Shown here piece by piece: positions 6,789 to 13,815 of a stretch of 18,208 nucleotides of DNA. The DNA comes from an uncultured Clostridia bacterium (lineage in GTDB: Bacteria > Bacillota > Clostridia > TANB77 > CAG-508): positions 1 to 18,208 of the forward strand of contig CAKPOC010000019.1 of assembly GCA_934169535.1 (NCBI GenBank), written 5' to 3'. The translations under genes were made by a program, and so were the position numbers. Each line of letters opens with the position of its first letter. Within the stretch, counting starts at the first letter, position 1. The notes beneath the pieces are model-generated. The model saw only the letters and a list, made by a program, of their open reading frames with translations, was not told the origin of the DNA and did no database searches.

Positions 6789-7811
6789 TTATTTTATAAA
6801 CATTGCATCTCCAAAGCTAAAAAATCTGTATTTTTGCTTTACCGCTTCATTGTATGCTTTCATTATATTTTCTTTTCCTGCTAATGCTGAAACAAGCATT
6901 AATAAAGTTGACTCTGGTAAGTGAAAATTAGTAATTAATCCATCTAGGCATTTAAATTTGTAGCCCGGATATATAAATATTGAAGTATCACCTTCACAAG
7001 CCTTTACATATCCTTTTTCATCAGAGATTGTTTCTATTGTTCTACATGATGTAGTTCCTATCGCAATTACTCTATGTCCTTCTCTTTTAGCTTTGTTTAT
7101 CTTTTCTGCATCTTCTTCTTTTATATAATAATGTTCTGTGTGCATATGATGTTCTTCTATATTTTTTTCCTTTACAGGTCTAAATGTTCCTATTCCTACA
7201 TGAAGTGTAACATTGCTAATACTTACACCTTTTTCTTCTATTTTCTTTAAAAGTTCTTCAGTAAAATGCAATCCTGCAGTTGGTGCTGCTGCTGAGCCTT
7301 CATATTTTGCATACACCGTTTGATATCTATCGTTTTGTTTTAGACTCTCGTGAATGTATGGAGGTAATGGCATTAATCCTATTTTATCTAATATTTCATT
7401 AAAGATTCCCTCATATGAGAACTTAACTTTCCTTGTTCCATCTTCCATAGTATCTAATATTTCGGCAGTAAGAAGTCCATCTCCAAATATGACTTTTGTA
7501 CCTATATGAAGTTTGTTACCTGGTCTTACCATAGCTTCCCATATATCGCCTTCGATATTTTTTAATAGTACAAATTCTACGTTTGCTCCTGTTTCTTTTT
7601 TACCATATAATCTAGCAGGAATTACCTTTGTATTATTTCTAACTAGACAATCTCCTGGTTCTAAATATTCAAGTATGTCCTTAAATATTTTATGTTCAAT
7701 TTTTCCTGTTTTGCTATCTAGTACCATTAACCTAGATTCGTCTCTTTTTTCTATTGGTGTTTGTGCAATTAATTCTTTGGGTAAATCATAAAAAAATTCA
7801 GATAATTCCAT
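6789..7811 (-). CDS. queA: S-adenosylmethionine:tRNA ribosyltransferase-isomerase
   Basis: QueA moves the ribosyl group of S-adenosylmethionine onto 7-aminomethyl-7-deazaguanine in tRNA, giving epoxyqueuosine, the step after Tgt. The 340-residue length is typical. Recognisable motifs are FFYDLPKELIAQTP at the N-terminus, RLMVLD, VRNNTKVIPARLYG, AAPTAGLHFT, TLHVGIGTFRPV, GTTSCRTIE and TNFHLPESTLLMLVSA. AGGAG is 7 bases from the ATG. It lies 21 bases after clpX and 15 bases before the chosen tgt start, so it is probably co-transcribed with both. No riboswitch-like leader is visible in these short gaps. Confidence 0.97.
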   Translation of the reverse strand: MELSEFFYDLPKELIAQTPIEKRDESRLMVLDSKTGKIEHKIFKDILEYLEPGDCLVRNNTKVIPARLYGKKETGANVEFVLLKNIEGDIWEAMVRPGNKLHIGTKVIFGDGLLTAEILDTMEDGTRKVKFSYEGIFNEILDKIGLMPLPPYIHESLKQNDRYQTVYAKYEGSAAAPTAGLHFTEELLKKIEEKGVSISNVTLHVGIGTFRPVKEKNIEEHHMHTEHYYIKEEDAEKINKAKREGHRVIAIGTTSCRTIETISDEKGYVKACEGDTSIFIYPGYKFKCLDGLITNFHLPESTLLMLVSALAGKENIMKAYNEAVKQKYRFFSFGDAMFIK

Positions 7812-7832
7812 TTTACTACTCCTATTAATATA

Positions 7833-9161
7833 TTAAGCTGTTCCTATTTTCTTTTCTTTTTGCGTTATTTCTCTTTTTGCTTTAGTTTTTTTCTTTTCTT
7901 CTCTTGCATTATTTATAATAATTTTTGGAGCTTCTCCTTTTGTTATTGTTTCCTTAGTTATGATACATTTTTCAACTTTTGAATTTGAAGGTAATTCAAA
8001 CATAATGTCCTTCATTCTTTCTTCCATTATTGCTCTTAAACCTCTAGCTCCTGTTTTTCTTTCTATTGCTTGGTCTACAATTGCTTCTAGTGCATCTTGT
8101 TCAAATTCTAAGTCAACATTATCATATTTAAATAATTTTTTATATTGTTTAACTATTGAGTTCTTAGGTTCTGTAATTATTTTTATAAGCGCTTCTTTAT
8201 CTAGTTCTTTTAATGTTGTAACTATTGGAAGTCTTCCTACGAATTCAGGAATTAGTCCAAATTTTAATAAGTCCTCTGGTAATAAAGAAGAAAATACTTC
8301 ATATCTGCTTATGTCCTTATTACTTGTAATTGTTGCTCCAAATCCAATTGTCTTCTTTTCAACTCTGTCCTTTATTATTTTTTCTAAACCTTCAAAAGCT
8401 CCTCCACATATAAATAATATGTTTTGTGTATTTATTTGTATAAATTCTTGATGTGGATGTTTTCTTCCTCCCTGTGGTGGAACTGATGCTATTGTTCCTT
8501 CTACAATTTTTAATAATGCTTGTTGAACTCCTTCACCACTTACATCTCTGGTTATTGATGGATTTTCAGATTTTCTAGATATTTTATCTATTTCATCTAT
8601 ATAAATAATTCCTCTTTCAGCTTTTTCTACATTATAGTCTGCTGCTTGAATTAGCTTTAATAAAATATTTTCTACATCTTCTCCAACATAGCCTGCTTCT
8701 GTAAGTGTTGTGGCATCTGCAATTGCAAATGGCACTTTTAAAATTCTAGCTAATGTTTGTGCAAGTAATGTTTTTCCACAACCAGTAGGTCCTAGCAATA
8801 AAATGTTGCTTTTTTGTATTTCTACATCATCTTTGTTATTTTTATTCTTAACATTATCATTTATCCTTTTATAATGATTATACACTGCAACTGCTAGGGA
8901 TTTTTTTGCTTCATCTTGTCCAATTACATATTCATCAAGTATTTTTTTTATTTCTATTGGTTTCGGTAAATCATACTCTTCTTCATCCTCATAAGTAAGC
9001 TGACTATCTTCATATAAGTCATTTTCTATAATGCTTGTGCAAACCTTTATGCACTCATCACAAATGTATACTCCTGGGCCTGCTATAATTCTTTCTACTT
9101 CTTCTTGTTTTTTCCCGCAGAAAGAACATCTTATAGTTTTTTCTTTATCATTCTTTGGCAT
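7833..9161 (-). CDS. clpX: ATP-dependent Clp protease ATP-binding subunit ClpX
   Basis: ClpX is the hexameric AAA+ unfoldase that feeds substrates to ClpP. All family landmarks are present: the N-terminal zinc-binding domain with Cys12, Cys15, Cys34 and Cys37; Walker A GPTGCGKT (124-131); pore loop GYVG (157-160); Walker B IIYIDE (185-190); the RKH loop (233-235); the ClpP-docking IGF loop (272-274); and the sensor-2 GARGLRAIME. At 442 residues it is slightly longer than usual, with a Lys/Glu-rich tail after the AAA+ fold. AGGAG lies 6 bases before the ATG. It follows clpP by 31 bases, so the two parts of the protease are made together, next to the trigger factor gene as in many Bacillota. 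Confidence 0.97.
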   Translation of the reverse strand: MPKNDKEKTIRCSFCGKKQEEVERIIAGPGVYICDECIKVCTSIIENDLYEDSQLTYEDEEEYDLPKPIEIKKILDEYVIGQDEAKKSLAVAVYNHYKRINDNVKNKNNKDDVEIQKSNILLLGPTGCGKTLLAQTLARILKVPFAIADATTLTEAGYVGEDVENILLKLIQAADYNVEKAERGIIYIDEIDKISRKSENPSITRDVSGEGVQQALLKIVEGTIASVPPQGGRKHPHQEFIQINTQNILFICGGAFEGLEKIIKDRVEKKTIGFGATITSNKDISRYEVFSSLLPEDLLKFGLIPEFVGRLPIVTTLKELDKEALIKIITEPKNSIVKQYKKLFKYDNVDLEFEQDALEAIVDQAIERKTGARGLRAIMEERMKDIMFELPSNSKVEKCIITKETITKGEAPKIIINNAREEKKKTKAKREITQKEKKIGTA

Positions 9162-9192
9162 AATATTCTCCTAAATAAATTAATTTATTATT

Positions 9193-9798
9193 TTAGTTTC
9201 TTTTTTCCATTATTTCGTCTATTAGTCCATATTCTAATGCTTCTTGGGCTGTCATATAATGATCTCTTTCTGTGTCTTGGTTAATTACATCAATTGGTTG
9301 ACCAGTTCTATCGCTTAAAATCTTATTTAACTTTTCTCTAGTTTTTATCATATGATCTGCATGTATTTTTATTTCTGTTGTTTGTCCTGAAAGTCCTCCA
9401 CCTCCAATTAATGGTTGATGTATTAATATTTCAGAATTTGGTGTTGCATATCTTTTTCCTTTTTCTCCTGAAGCAAGAAGTACTGATCCCATGCTTGCAG
9501 CCATTCCTACACATATAGTAGACACTGGGCATTTTATGTAATTCATTGTGTCTACTATTGCCATTCCATCTGTTATTGATCCTCCTGGAGTGTTTATATA
9601 TAAGTTTATCTCTTTATCTGGGTCTTCTGCCTCTAAAAATAATAATTGTGCAATTACAAGTCCTGCAGATGTGGCATTTACTTCCTCTCCTAAAAATATA
9701 ATTCTATCTTTTAATAATCTAGAAAATATATCATATGATCTTTCTCCTCTAGCAGATTGCTCAACTACATAAGGTACTAAGCTATTTTTTTCTAACAT
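9193..9798 (-). CDS. clpP: ATP-dependent Clp protease proteolytic subunit ClpP
   Basis: ClpP forms the two-ring serine protease chamber that degrades proteins unfolded by ClpX. The 201-residue length fits. The catalytic triad is visible as Ser102 in GMAASMGS, His127 in EILIHQPL and Asp179 in DTERDHYMTAQEALEYGLID. The N-terminal LVPYVVEQSARGERSYDI is the axial-gate sequence, and any propeptide is very short. Just after His127 the handle reads LIGGGGLSGQ, three residues longer than the GG-x-QGQ turn of E. coli and B. subtilis ClpP. AGGAGG stands a normal distance before the ATG. A hairpin lies between tig and clpP. Confidence 0.97.
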   Translation of the reverse strand: MLEKNSLVPYVVEQSARGERSYDIFSRLLKDRIIFLGEEVNATSAGLVIAQLLFLEAEDPDKEINLYINTPGGSITDGMAIVDTMNYIKCPVSTICVGMAASMGSVLLASGEKGKRYATPNSEILIHQPLIGGGGLSGQTTEIKIHADHMIKTREKLNKILSDRTGQPIDVINQDTERDHYMTAQEALEYGLIDEIMEKRN

Positions 9799-9830
9799 AA
9801 TAAAATTCCTCCTAATTTATTAAAATTAAA

Positions 9831-9884
9831 ATAGTTAGATTGAGTTTTAATAATATATTATTATATAATCCCCCCTCTAACTAT
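9831..9884 (-). terminator. Weak hairpin between tig and clpP (attenuator or processing site)
   Basis: A 9-bp perfect inverted repeat (ATAGTTAGA at 9831-9839, TCTAACTAT at 9876-9884) has a 36-base loop holding a 14-base palindrome (AATAATATATTATT, 9849-9862). On the minus strand it follows the tig stop and ends in TTTTAATTTTAA, an interrupted T run. It may partly terminate or mark a processing point rather than end the operon, since no promoter is evident before clpP. Confidence 0.4.
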
Positions 9885-9889
9885 TCCAT

Positions 9890-11176
9890 TTATTTCTTTA
9901 TTTTTGCATTTTCTACAACTAAATTAATTGCTTTTTCTGTTTTTAATGTGTTTACTATATATTCTTTTAACGCTTCATTTTTATTTAGTTCTTCTTCTTT
10001 TCTTCCATAATTTTTAGCCATTTCTTTAATTCTTTCTTCTACGGCTTTCTCATCAGCTTCTATTTTTTCTGATTTAATTATTTCTTCTAGTACTAATCTA
10101 GTTTTTACATTTTTTTCAGCTTGCTCTTTGTAGCTTTCTTCAATGTCTTTTCTTGTTTTGTTCATAAAATGTAAATATTGCTCTAGGTTAAGTCCTTGAT
10201 ATGATAATTGTTGTTCCATGTCTCTTATCATAGCATCTACTTCTGTATCTATCATTCCTGAAGGTATATCTATTTTTGTATCATTGCAAACAGCTTCTAT
10301 TGCGGCATCTTCTGTTTCGTGTTTTGCTCTGTGCTCATTTTCAGCTGTTTTCTTTTCTTTAATGCTATTTCTTAAAGCTTCTAATGTATCAAATTCTGAA
10401 ACATCCTTAGCAAATTCATCATCTAATTCTGGTAATTTTTTTTCTTTTATTTCATGTAATTTAACTTTGAATGTTGCATCTTTTCCTGCTAATTCTTTTG
10501 AAAAATATTCTTCTGGGAATTTAACATTTATATTTTTTTCTTCATTGATTTTCATTCCAATAACTTGGTCTTCAAATCCTGGTATAAAAGTTTTGCTTCC
10601 TATTTCTAGTTCGTGTTTTTCTGCTTTTCCGCCTTCAAAAGCTTTTCCATCAACAAATCCTTCAAAGTCTATAACTGCTATGTCTTTATCTTGTACAGGT
10701 CTATCTTCAACAGTTAATGTTCTAGCATTTTGATTTTGCATATGTTCGATTTCTTTGTTTATATCTTCTTCAGATACAGGATATTCTATTTTTTTAATTT
10801 CTACCCCTTTATATTTTCCAAGTTTAACTTCTGGTTTTGTTTGAACTATTGCTGTAAAAACTAAATCCTCACCTTTTTTCATATTTACGATATGTATATC
10901 AGGTTTGCTTACTACTTCTAATTTATTTTCTTCTATCTCTTTTTCATAAATTGGTGGAACTACTTCATTAAAAGCATCCTCATAAAATATTTCATCGCCA
11001 TACATTCTTTCCACGATGTTAAATGGTGCTTTACCCTTTCTAAATCCTGGTACATTAAAGTATTTTGCACTTTTTGCATATACTTTTTTTATAGCTTCAT
11101 CAAATTTTTCTGCTTCAATTGTAAATTCTAATTTTATCTCATTTTTGTTTTCTGTTTTTTCTACTTTCATGCTCAT
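9890..11176 (-). CDS. tig: Trigger factor (ribosome-bound chaperone, peptidyl-prolyl isomerase)
   Basis: Trigger factor binds ribosomal protein L23 at the tunnel exit and shields emerging chains. The 428-residue length is typical. The ribosome-binding signature GFRKGKAP is at 44-51 in the N-terminal domain. The FKBP-type isomerase domain spans about 150-245, with IDFEGFVDGKAFEGGKAE and the conserved GSKTFIPGFEDQVIGM. The helical C-terminal chaperone domain follows, ending in VVENAKIKK. AAGGA is 9 bases from the first ATG; a second ATG two codons later is less well placed. It is the first gene of the tig-clpP-clpX group behind a good promoter (11215-11242). Confidence 0.97.
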   Translation of the reverse strand: MSMKVEKTENKNEIKLEFTIEAEKFDEAIKKVYAKSAKYFNVPGFRKGKAPFNIVERMYGDEIFYEDAFNEVVPPIYEKEIEENKLEVVSKPDIHIVNMKKGEDLVFTAIVQTKPEVKLGKYKGVEIKKIEYPVSEEDINKEIEHMQNQNARTLTVEDRPVQDKDIAVIDFEGFVDGKAFEGGKAEKHELEIGSKTFIPGFEDQVIGMKINEEKNINVKFPEEYFSKELAGKDATFKVKLHEIKEKKLPELDDEFAKDVSEFDTLEALRNSIKEKKTAENEHRAKHETEDAAIEAVCNDTKIDIPSGMIDTEVDAMIRDMEQQLSYQGLNLEQYLHFMNKTRKDIEESYKEQAEKNVKTRLVLEEIIKSEKIEADEKAVEERIKEMAKNYGRKEEELNKNEALKEYIVNTLKTEKAINLVVENAKIKK

Positions 11177-11214
11177 TTTGCATTGTCCTTTCTATCTTTA
11201 TAAATTGCTAACTT

Positions 11215-11242
11215 ATTATATCATAAATTCCGCATATTGCAA
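11215..11242 (-). promoter_or_regulatory. Sigma-A-type promoter for the tig-clpP-clpX operon
   Basis: On the minus strand, TTGCAA (11242-11237), 16 bases, then a perfect TATAAT (11220-11215). It is placed 38 bases before the tig start codon in the only sizeable spacer between the phosphoesterase gene and tig. No CtsR-like or CIRCE-like operator is seen near it. Confidence 0.6.
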
Positions 11243-11268
11243 GTATTTTTTTGATTTTTACATAGTTT

Positions 11269-11961
11269 TTAAGATATTTTTATAAGTTTAAAATTTGTAT
11301 AATCACAGCTTACTAATTTATAATTTATACCATCAATATTTCCCTCTATTGCATATTTATGAGCTTCGCCATGCAAATGGCCATAAATACAGGTTTTTAC
11401 ATTATATTTTTGCAAGACTTTTGTAAATTCATTATTTGTATTTCCGCGTTCAATTGGTGGATAGTGCATAAACGCTATTATTTCTTTATTCTCGCCGTAT
11501 TTTTTTATTCCATTTAATATAGAATTTTCAAGTCTTCTTACTTCTCTTATGATGATTTTTTTATCTTGATCTGTATCTGCTTTAATATCCCAGCCTCTTG
11601 TTCCTGCTAAAATTTTTCCGTCATATTCATAACTATTATTGTATAAAAAATCAATGTTACTAAATTCATTTTGTTTTAAAAATTCTCTCATGCTTTTTAA
11701 TGTAGTCCACCATAAATCATGATTGCCTTTTAACAAAATTTTAGTTCCTGGTAGTTCATTTATAAAGGAAAAATCTTTATATGTATTTTGCAATTTTATT
11801 TCCCATGAAAAGTCTCCTGGTAACATTACAATATCATTATTGTTTACCTTTTTTAACCAGTCATTTTTTATTTTTTCTTCGTAGTCAATCCATCCAAATA
11901 CATTCATTGGCTTGTTTGTATTGAACGATAAATGTAAATCTGCTATTGCATATATTGCCAT
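11269..11961 (-). CDS. Calcineurin-like metallophosphoesterase
   Basis: A 230-residue cytosolic-looking protein with every metal-binding motif of the calcineurin-like fold in order: DLH (8-10), GDFSW (Asp50), GNHDLWW (Asn80, His81), HYPP, and GHLHG near the C-terminus. It therefore probably hydrolyses phosphoester bonds with a two-metal centre. The substrate (nucleotide, lipid or protein) cannot be told from sequence. The gene follows tsaD by 21 bases, with GGAGGTGAGGG before the ATG. It ends just before the tig promoter, so it is probably the last gene of the M50 protease-tsaD unit. No clear terminator follows it. Confidence 0.88.
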   Translation of the reverse strand: MAIYAIADLHLSFNTNKPMNVFGWIDYEEKIKNDWLKKVNNNDIVMLPGDFSWEIKLQNTYKDFSFINELPGTKILLKGNHDLWWTTLKSMREFLKQNEFSNIDFLYNNSYEYDGKILAGTRGWDIKADTDQDKKIIIREVRRLENSILNGIKKYGENKEIIAFMHYPPIERGNTNNEFTKVLQKYNVKTCIYGHLHGEAHKYAIEGNIDGINYKLVSCDYTNFKLIKIS

Positions 11962-11982
11962 TTATTTTTCCCTCACCTCCAT

Positions 11983-12970
11983 TTAAATTTTTAAGTTTGG
12001 AACTGCATTTAAGTCTAATCCGTCTCTTTTTCCATTCATGAATTCGTAAAAGCCTGCTGAAGCAATCATTGCAGCATTATCAGTACATAATTTTAATTCT
12101 GGATAATATATATTAATTTTTTCTTTTTTCGCTAAATCATCAAAACTATTTCTTATATATGAATTTGCAGAAACGCCTCCTGCAAGAACCACTTTATTTA
12201 CATTTGTTATTTCTATTGCTTTTTTTACATTTTGAATTAGCATTTCTGATACTGTTTTTTCAAAGCTTTTAGCTAAATTTGCTTTATTTATGTTAGGTTC
12301 CTTATGATGTAAATTAATTACTGCAGTTTTTATTCCACTAAAGCTAAAGTCTAGTCCTTCTATGTGAGTATGTGGAAGTTTTATATTTGCTTCACCTGCT
12401 TGGGCTAGTTTATCTACCTTAGGTCCTCCTGGATATCCTAATCCTATTACTCTTGCCACTTTATCAAATGCTTCTCCTATTGCATCATCTCGTGTTTTTC
12501 CTAGTACTTCAAATTCAGTATAACTTTTTACATATACAATTTGGGTATTTCCCCCTGACATCATCATACATAAAAAGGGTGGCTCTAGTTCTGAATATGT
12601 TATATAATTTGCTGCAATATGTCCCTTTAAATGATTTACTCCTACCAAAGGTTTGTTTATTGCATAGCTTAATCCTTTTGCATAAGAAACTCCTACTAAT
12701 AATGCTCCAACTAATCCTGGACCATATGTGCATGCTATAGCGTCTATTTGATCGAAACTGACATTTGCTTCTTCTAATGCTTTTTTAGTTACACAAGAAA
12801 TTGCCTCAACATGATTTCTTGATGCAATTTCTGGAACTACTCCTCCAAATTTTTCATGTATGCTTATTTGTGTATCTATTACATTTGATAAAACTTCTCT
12901 ACCATTTTTTACTATTGCTACAGATGTTTCATCACAACTTGATTCTATCCCGCATTATTAATTTGTCCAT
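11983..12970 (-). CDS. tsaD: tRNA N6-threonylcarbamoyladenosine synthase TsaD, frameshifted near the N-terminus
   Basis: TsaD transfers threonylcarbamoyl to A37 of ANN-decoding tRNAs and is nearly universal and usually essential. The body of the gene is intact in one frame: GIESSCDETSVAIV, GGVVPEIASRNHVE, YGPGLVGALLVGVSYAKG, metal ligands in NHLKGHIAANY, MMSGGNTQ, LGYPGGPKVDKL, and CTDNAAMIASAG near the end. The only plausible start, ATG 12970-12968 behind GAGG, is in another frame. From it one reads MDKLIMRDRIKL and then TGA. Removing one C at 12952 would restore MDKLIMGIESSC, and the 988-base span is one more than a multiple of three. No ATG, GTG or TTG lies in the correct frame before 12648, which would remove the ATPase N-terminus. 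A sequencing or assembly error is the likeliest cause. Confidence 0.88.
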
Positions 12971-12985
12971 TTATTTCCTCTTTCT

Positions 12986-13720
12986 CTATATGAATAATTT
13001 AAATATTCCTGACACTAGTCCGAAAATTCCTGCTGATACCATATTTATTACTGGTGCAATTATGTAACTTACTAAATTTGTAATCCAAAGTGCTAAAAAT
13101 ATTACATAAAATATATTTTGATGTTCAACAAACCAGTTTCTTGCATTATATGGTAAAAAGTGCATAAGAATTTTTGATCCATCTAGTGGTGGTACTGGTA
13201 TTAAATTAAATACCCCTAAACCAATATTAACACTTATCGCCATTTGAAGTGATAGCATTATAAAATATCCTGCTGTTGTTAGAGCAAAACCACTAGCAAA
13301 TGTGCCAATGCAAAATAATACTATTGTTAATACAAATGCTATGAGTATATTCATTACAGGTCCTGCTAAAGCAACTAGTGCTTCTTGTGCAGACATTGAC
13401 ATTTTTCTATTAAAATTTCGTGGGTTTATTTCAACTGGTTTTCCCCACCCAAAATGTGCAACAATCAAAAGGAAAAATCCAATTGGATCTATGTGTGCAA
13501 GCGGATTTAAAGTAACTCTCCCCTGTATTTGTGGTGTATCATCTCCTAATTTATACGCAACAAAGGCATGTGCAAATTCGTGAAACGTTATTGCAATTAT
13601 TACTCCTGGAAGAGTTAATAATAAGCCTAAAAGTTCCATAGGGCTATTTAAATACATTGCAACTGTATATATTGCAAGTACTATTAAAATCACATACATT
13701 GTTCTTTTATCTCTAAACAT
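12986..13720 (-). CDS. Site-2 protease family (M50) membrane metalloprotease, YwhC-like
   Basis: A 244-residue integral membrane protein with about six hydrophobic segments. The zinc-binding HEFAH (His47, Glu48, His51) and the distant third ligand Asp180 in NLIPVPPLDGSKI are both present and properly spaced for the small YwhC-type site-2 proteases, which lack a PDZ domain. These enzymes cut substrates within the membrane; the substrate here is unknown. The LNPLAHIDPIG and FGWGKPVEINP stretches are typical of the subfamily. The start is awkward: the strong AAAGGAG (13754-13760) lies 33 bases before ATG 13720, with a hairpin between, and no in-frame start codon lies closer before a TAA. A promoter is present at 13779-13807. 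tsaD follows after 15 bases. Confidence 0.9.
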   Translation of the reverse strand: MFRDKRTMYVILIVLAIYTVAMYLNSPMELLGLLLTLPGVIIAITFHEFAHAFVAYKLGDDTPQIQGRVTLNPLAHIDPIGFFLLIVAHFGWGKPVEINPRNFNRKMSMSAQEALVALAGPVMNILIAFVLTIVLFCIGTFASGFALTTAGYFIMLSLQMAISVNIGLGVFNLIPVPPLDGSKILMHFLPYNARNWFVEHQNIFYVIFLALWITNLVSYIIAPVINMVSAGIFGLVSGIFKLFI

Positions 13721-13729
13721 ATATTTTTT

Positions 13730-13754
13730 GTAACCAACTGTGTAATTGGTTTAC
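13730..13754 (-). promoter_or_regulatory. Hairpin between the Shine-Dalgarno and start codon of the M50 protease gene
   Basis: Arms GTAAACCAA (13754-13746) and TTGGTTAC (13737-13730) pair over eight positions with one bulged A and an 8-base loop. The 5' arm begins at the last base of AAAGGAG. Folding would bring the ribosome binding site to an effective distance of roughly a dozen bases from the ATG at 13720. Confidence 0.35.
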
Positions 13755-13778
13755 TCCTTTCTTAATTTTAATAGCACT

Positions 13779-13807
13779 ATTATATAACAGTTTTAAAAAT
13801 CTGTAAA
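13779..13807 (-). promoter_or_regulatory. Sigma-A-type promoter for the M50 protease-tsaD-phosphoesterase unit
   Basis: On the minus strand, TTTACA (13807-13802), 17 bases, then a perfect TATAAT (13784-13779). It lies just past the recN stop codon and upstream of the AAAGGAG site. It gives the downstream genes their own transcription; no strong recN terminator is seen in front of it. Confidence 0.55.
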
Positions 13808-13815
13808 CATAAAAA

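Noticed and set aside
11177..11268. Heat-shock operator (CIRCE or CtsR site) before tig-clpP-clpX
   Set aside because: No CIRCE inverted repeat and no direct heptad repeats of the CtsR type can be read in the spacer; only a sigma-A-type promoter is present.
11983..12648. tsaD as a short gene starting at TTG 12648
   Set aside because: This TTG is an ordinary Leu codon inside the conserved KPLVGVNH stretch. Clear TsaD sequence continues about 100 codons further upstream in the same frame.
12515..12733. Second minus-strand frame of 72 codons inside tsaD
   Set aside because: It is an out-of-phase shadow of tsaD with Trp/Arg/Lys-rich nonsense composition, not a second frameshift in the gene.
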